64,000 nucleotides of DNA. It comes from Agrobacterium genomosp. 13 str. CFBP 6927. Lineage in GTDB: Bacteria > Pseudomonadota > Alphaproteobacteria > Rhizobiales > Rhizobiaceae. Both the position numbers and the translations under genes were made by a program. The stretch covers positions 176,294 through 240,293 of the forward strand of contig LT009757.1 in assembly GCA_900012615.1 (NCBI GenBank), written 5' to 3'. The stretch's first letter is position 1. Every line of letters starts with the position of its first letter. Shown piece by piece: positions 63,965 through 64,000 of this stretch. The notes under the pieces are model-generated. The model was not told where the DNA came from. It did no database searches and saw only the letters and a list, made by a program, of their open reading frames with translations.

Positions 63965-64000
63965 TTATTCCGCAGGCGATACGGCGTCAGCAGCAATCTC
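63965..64000 (-). CDS. C-terminus of a gene continuing outside the window
   Basis: The last 11 codons of a minus-strand frame read EIAADAVSPAE and stop (TAA). It is too short to assign; an RND efflux component would fit the TetR neighbour. Confidence 0.35.
   Translation of the reverse strand, partial: EIAADAVSPAE

Noticed and set aside
1..64000. CRISPR arrays, rRNA or tRNA genes
   Set aside because: No spaced direct repeats and no tRNA-like T-loop (GGTTCGAATCC) or rRNA sequence was found on reading both strands.

Overview
The window looks like a member of the Agrobacterium/Rhizobium group (Alphaproteobacteria). The evidence is the high-GC coding style of the right 10 kb, short palindromic repeats of rhizobial type, an OccR/NocR-like LysR regulator, an alphaproteobacterial ornithine decarboxylase with a long leader, a ribose-type ABC transporter, and an AcrR/IfeR-like TetR regulator. 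There is no rRNA, tRNA or CRISPR array that I can see.

Layout. Bases 1-24 kb are accessory metabolism and signalling: a truncated LysR gene, a class III adenylate cyclase, a periplasmic aldehyde oxidoreductase operon (paoABC), an IS3-family element that truncates an aldehyde dehydrogenase, an MFS exporter, a two-component set (1900-residue Ser/Thr-kinase/ATPase/histidine-kinase hybrid, FixJ-like regulator, receiver-only protein), two more LysR genes, an SDR and a KefB/C-type antiporter. Bases 22.5-31 kb are a patchwork of ChaC, a PIN toxin facing a Phd-like antitoxin tail to tail, a broken IS630 transposase, an SH3-domain secreted protein, an FtsH-like AAA/M41 protease without a membrane anchor, and several unknown genes.

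Bases 32.3-38.4 kb are a complete Tn7-like transposition module (tnsA, tnsB, tnsC, tniQ). Behind it lies defence-type cargo. It holds an Rpn-like nuclease; a divergent module of AIPR, Z1 helicase and GHKL/MORC-like ATPase facing a C5 cytosine methyltransferase; and an overlapping gene with a nucleotide-cyclase fold. An unknown two-gene unit follows. A decayed second tniQ copy at 49.0-49.5 kb marks an older related element. After it comes a three-gene ABC-3C system (Mrr-like nuclease component, middle component, SMC/Rad50-like ATPase with a zinc hook) and one unknown gene.

From about 54.3 kb the sequence switches to core-genome style: MFS exporter, GNAT acetyltransferase, ornithine/lysine decarboxylase, LysR, a CUT2 sugar ABC transporter (binding protein, permease, ATPase) and a TetR regulator. 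The best candidate for something new is the 39.8-47.8 kb module. Its methyltransferase, Z1, AIPR and GHKL parts match a known type of restriction-modification locus, but the cyclase-like gene overlapping the methyltransferase is not part of the core set I know.
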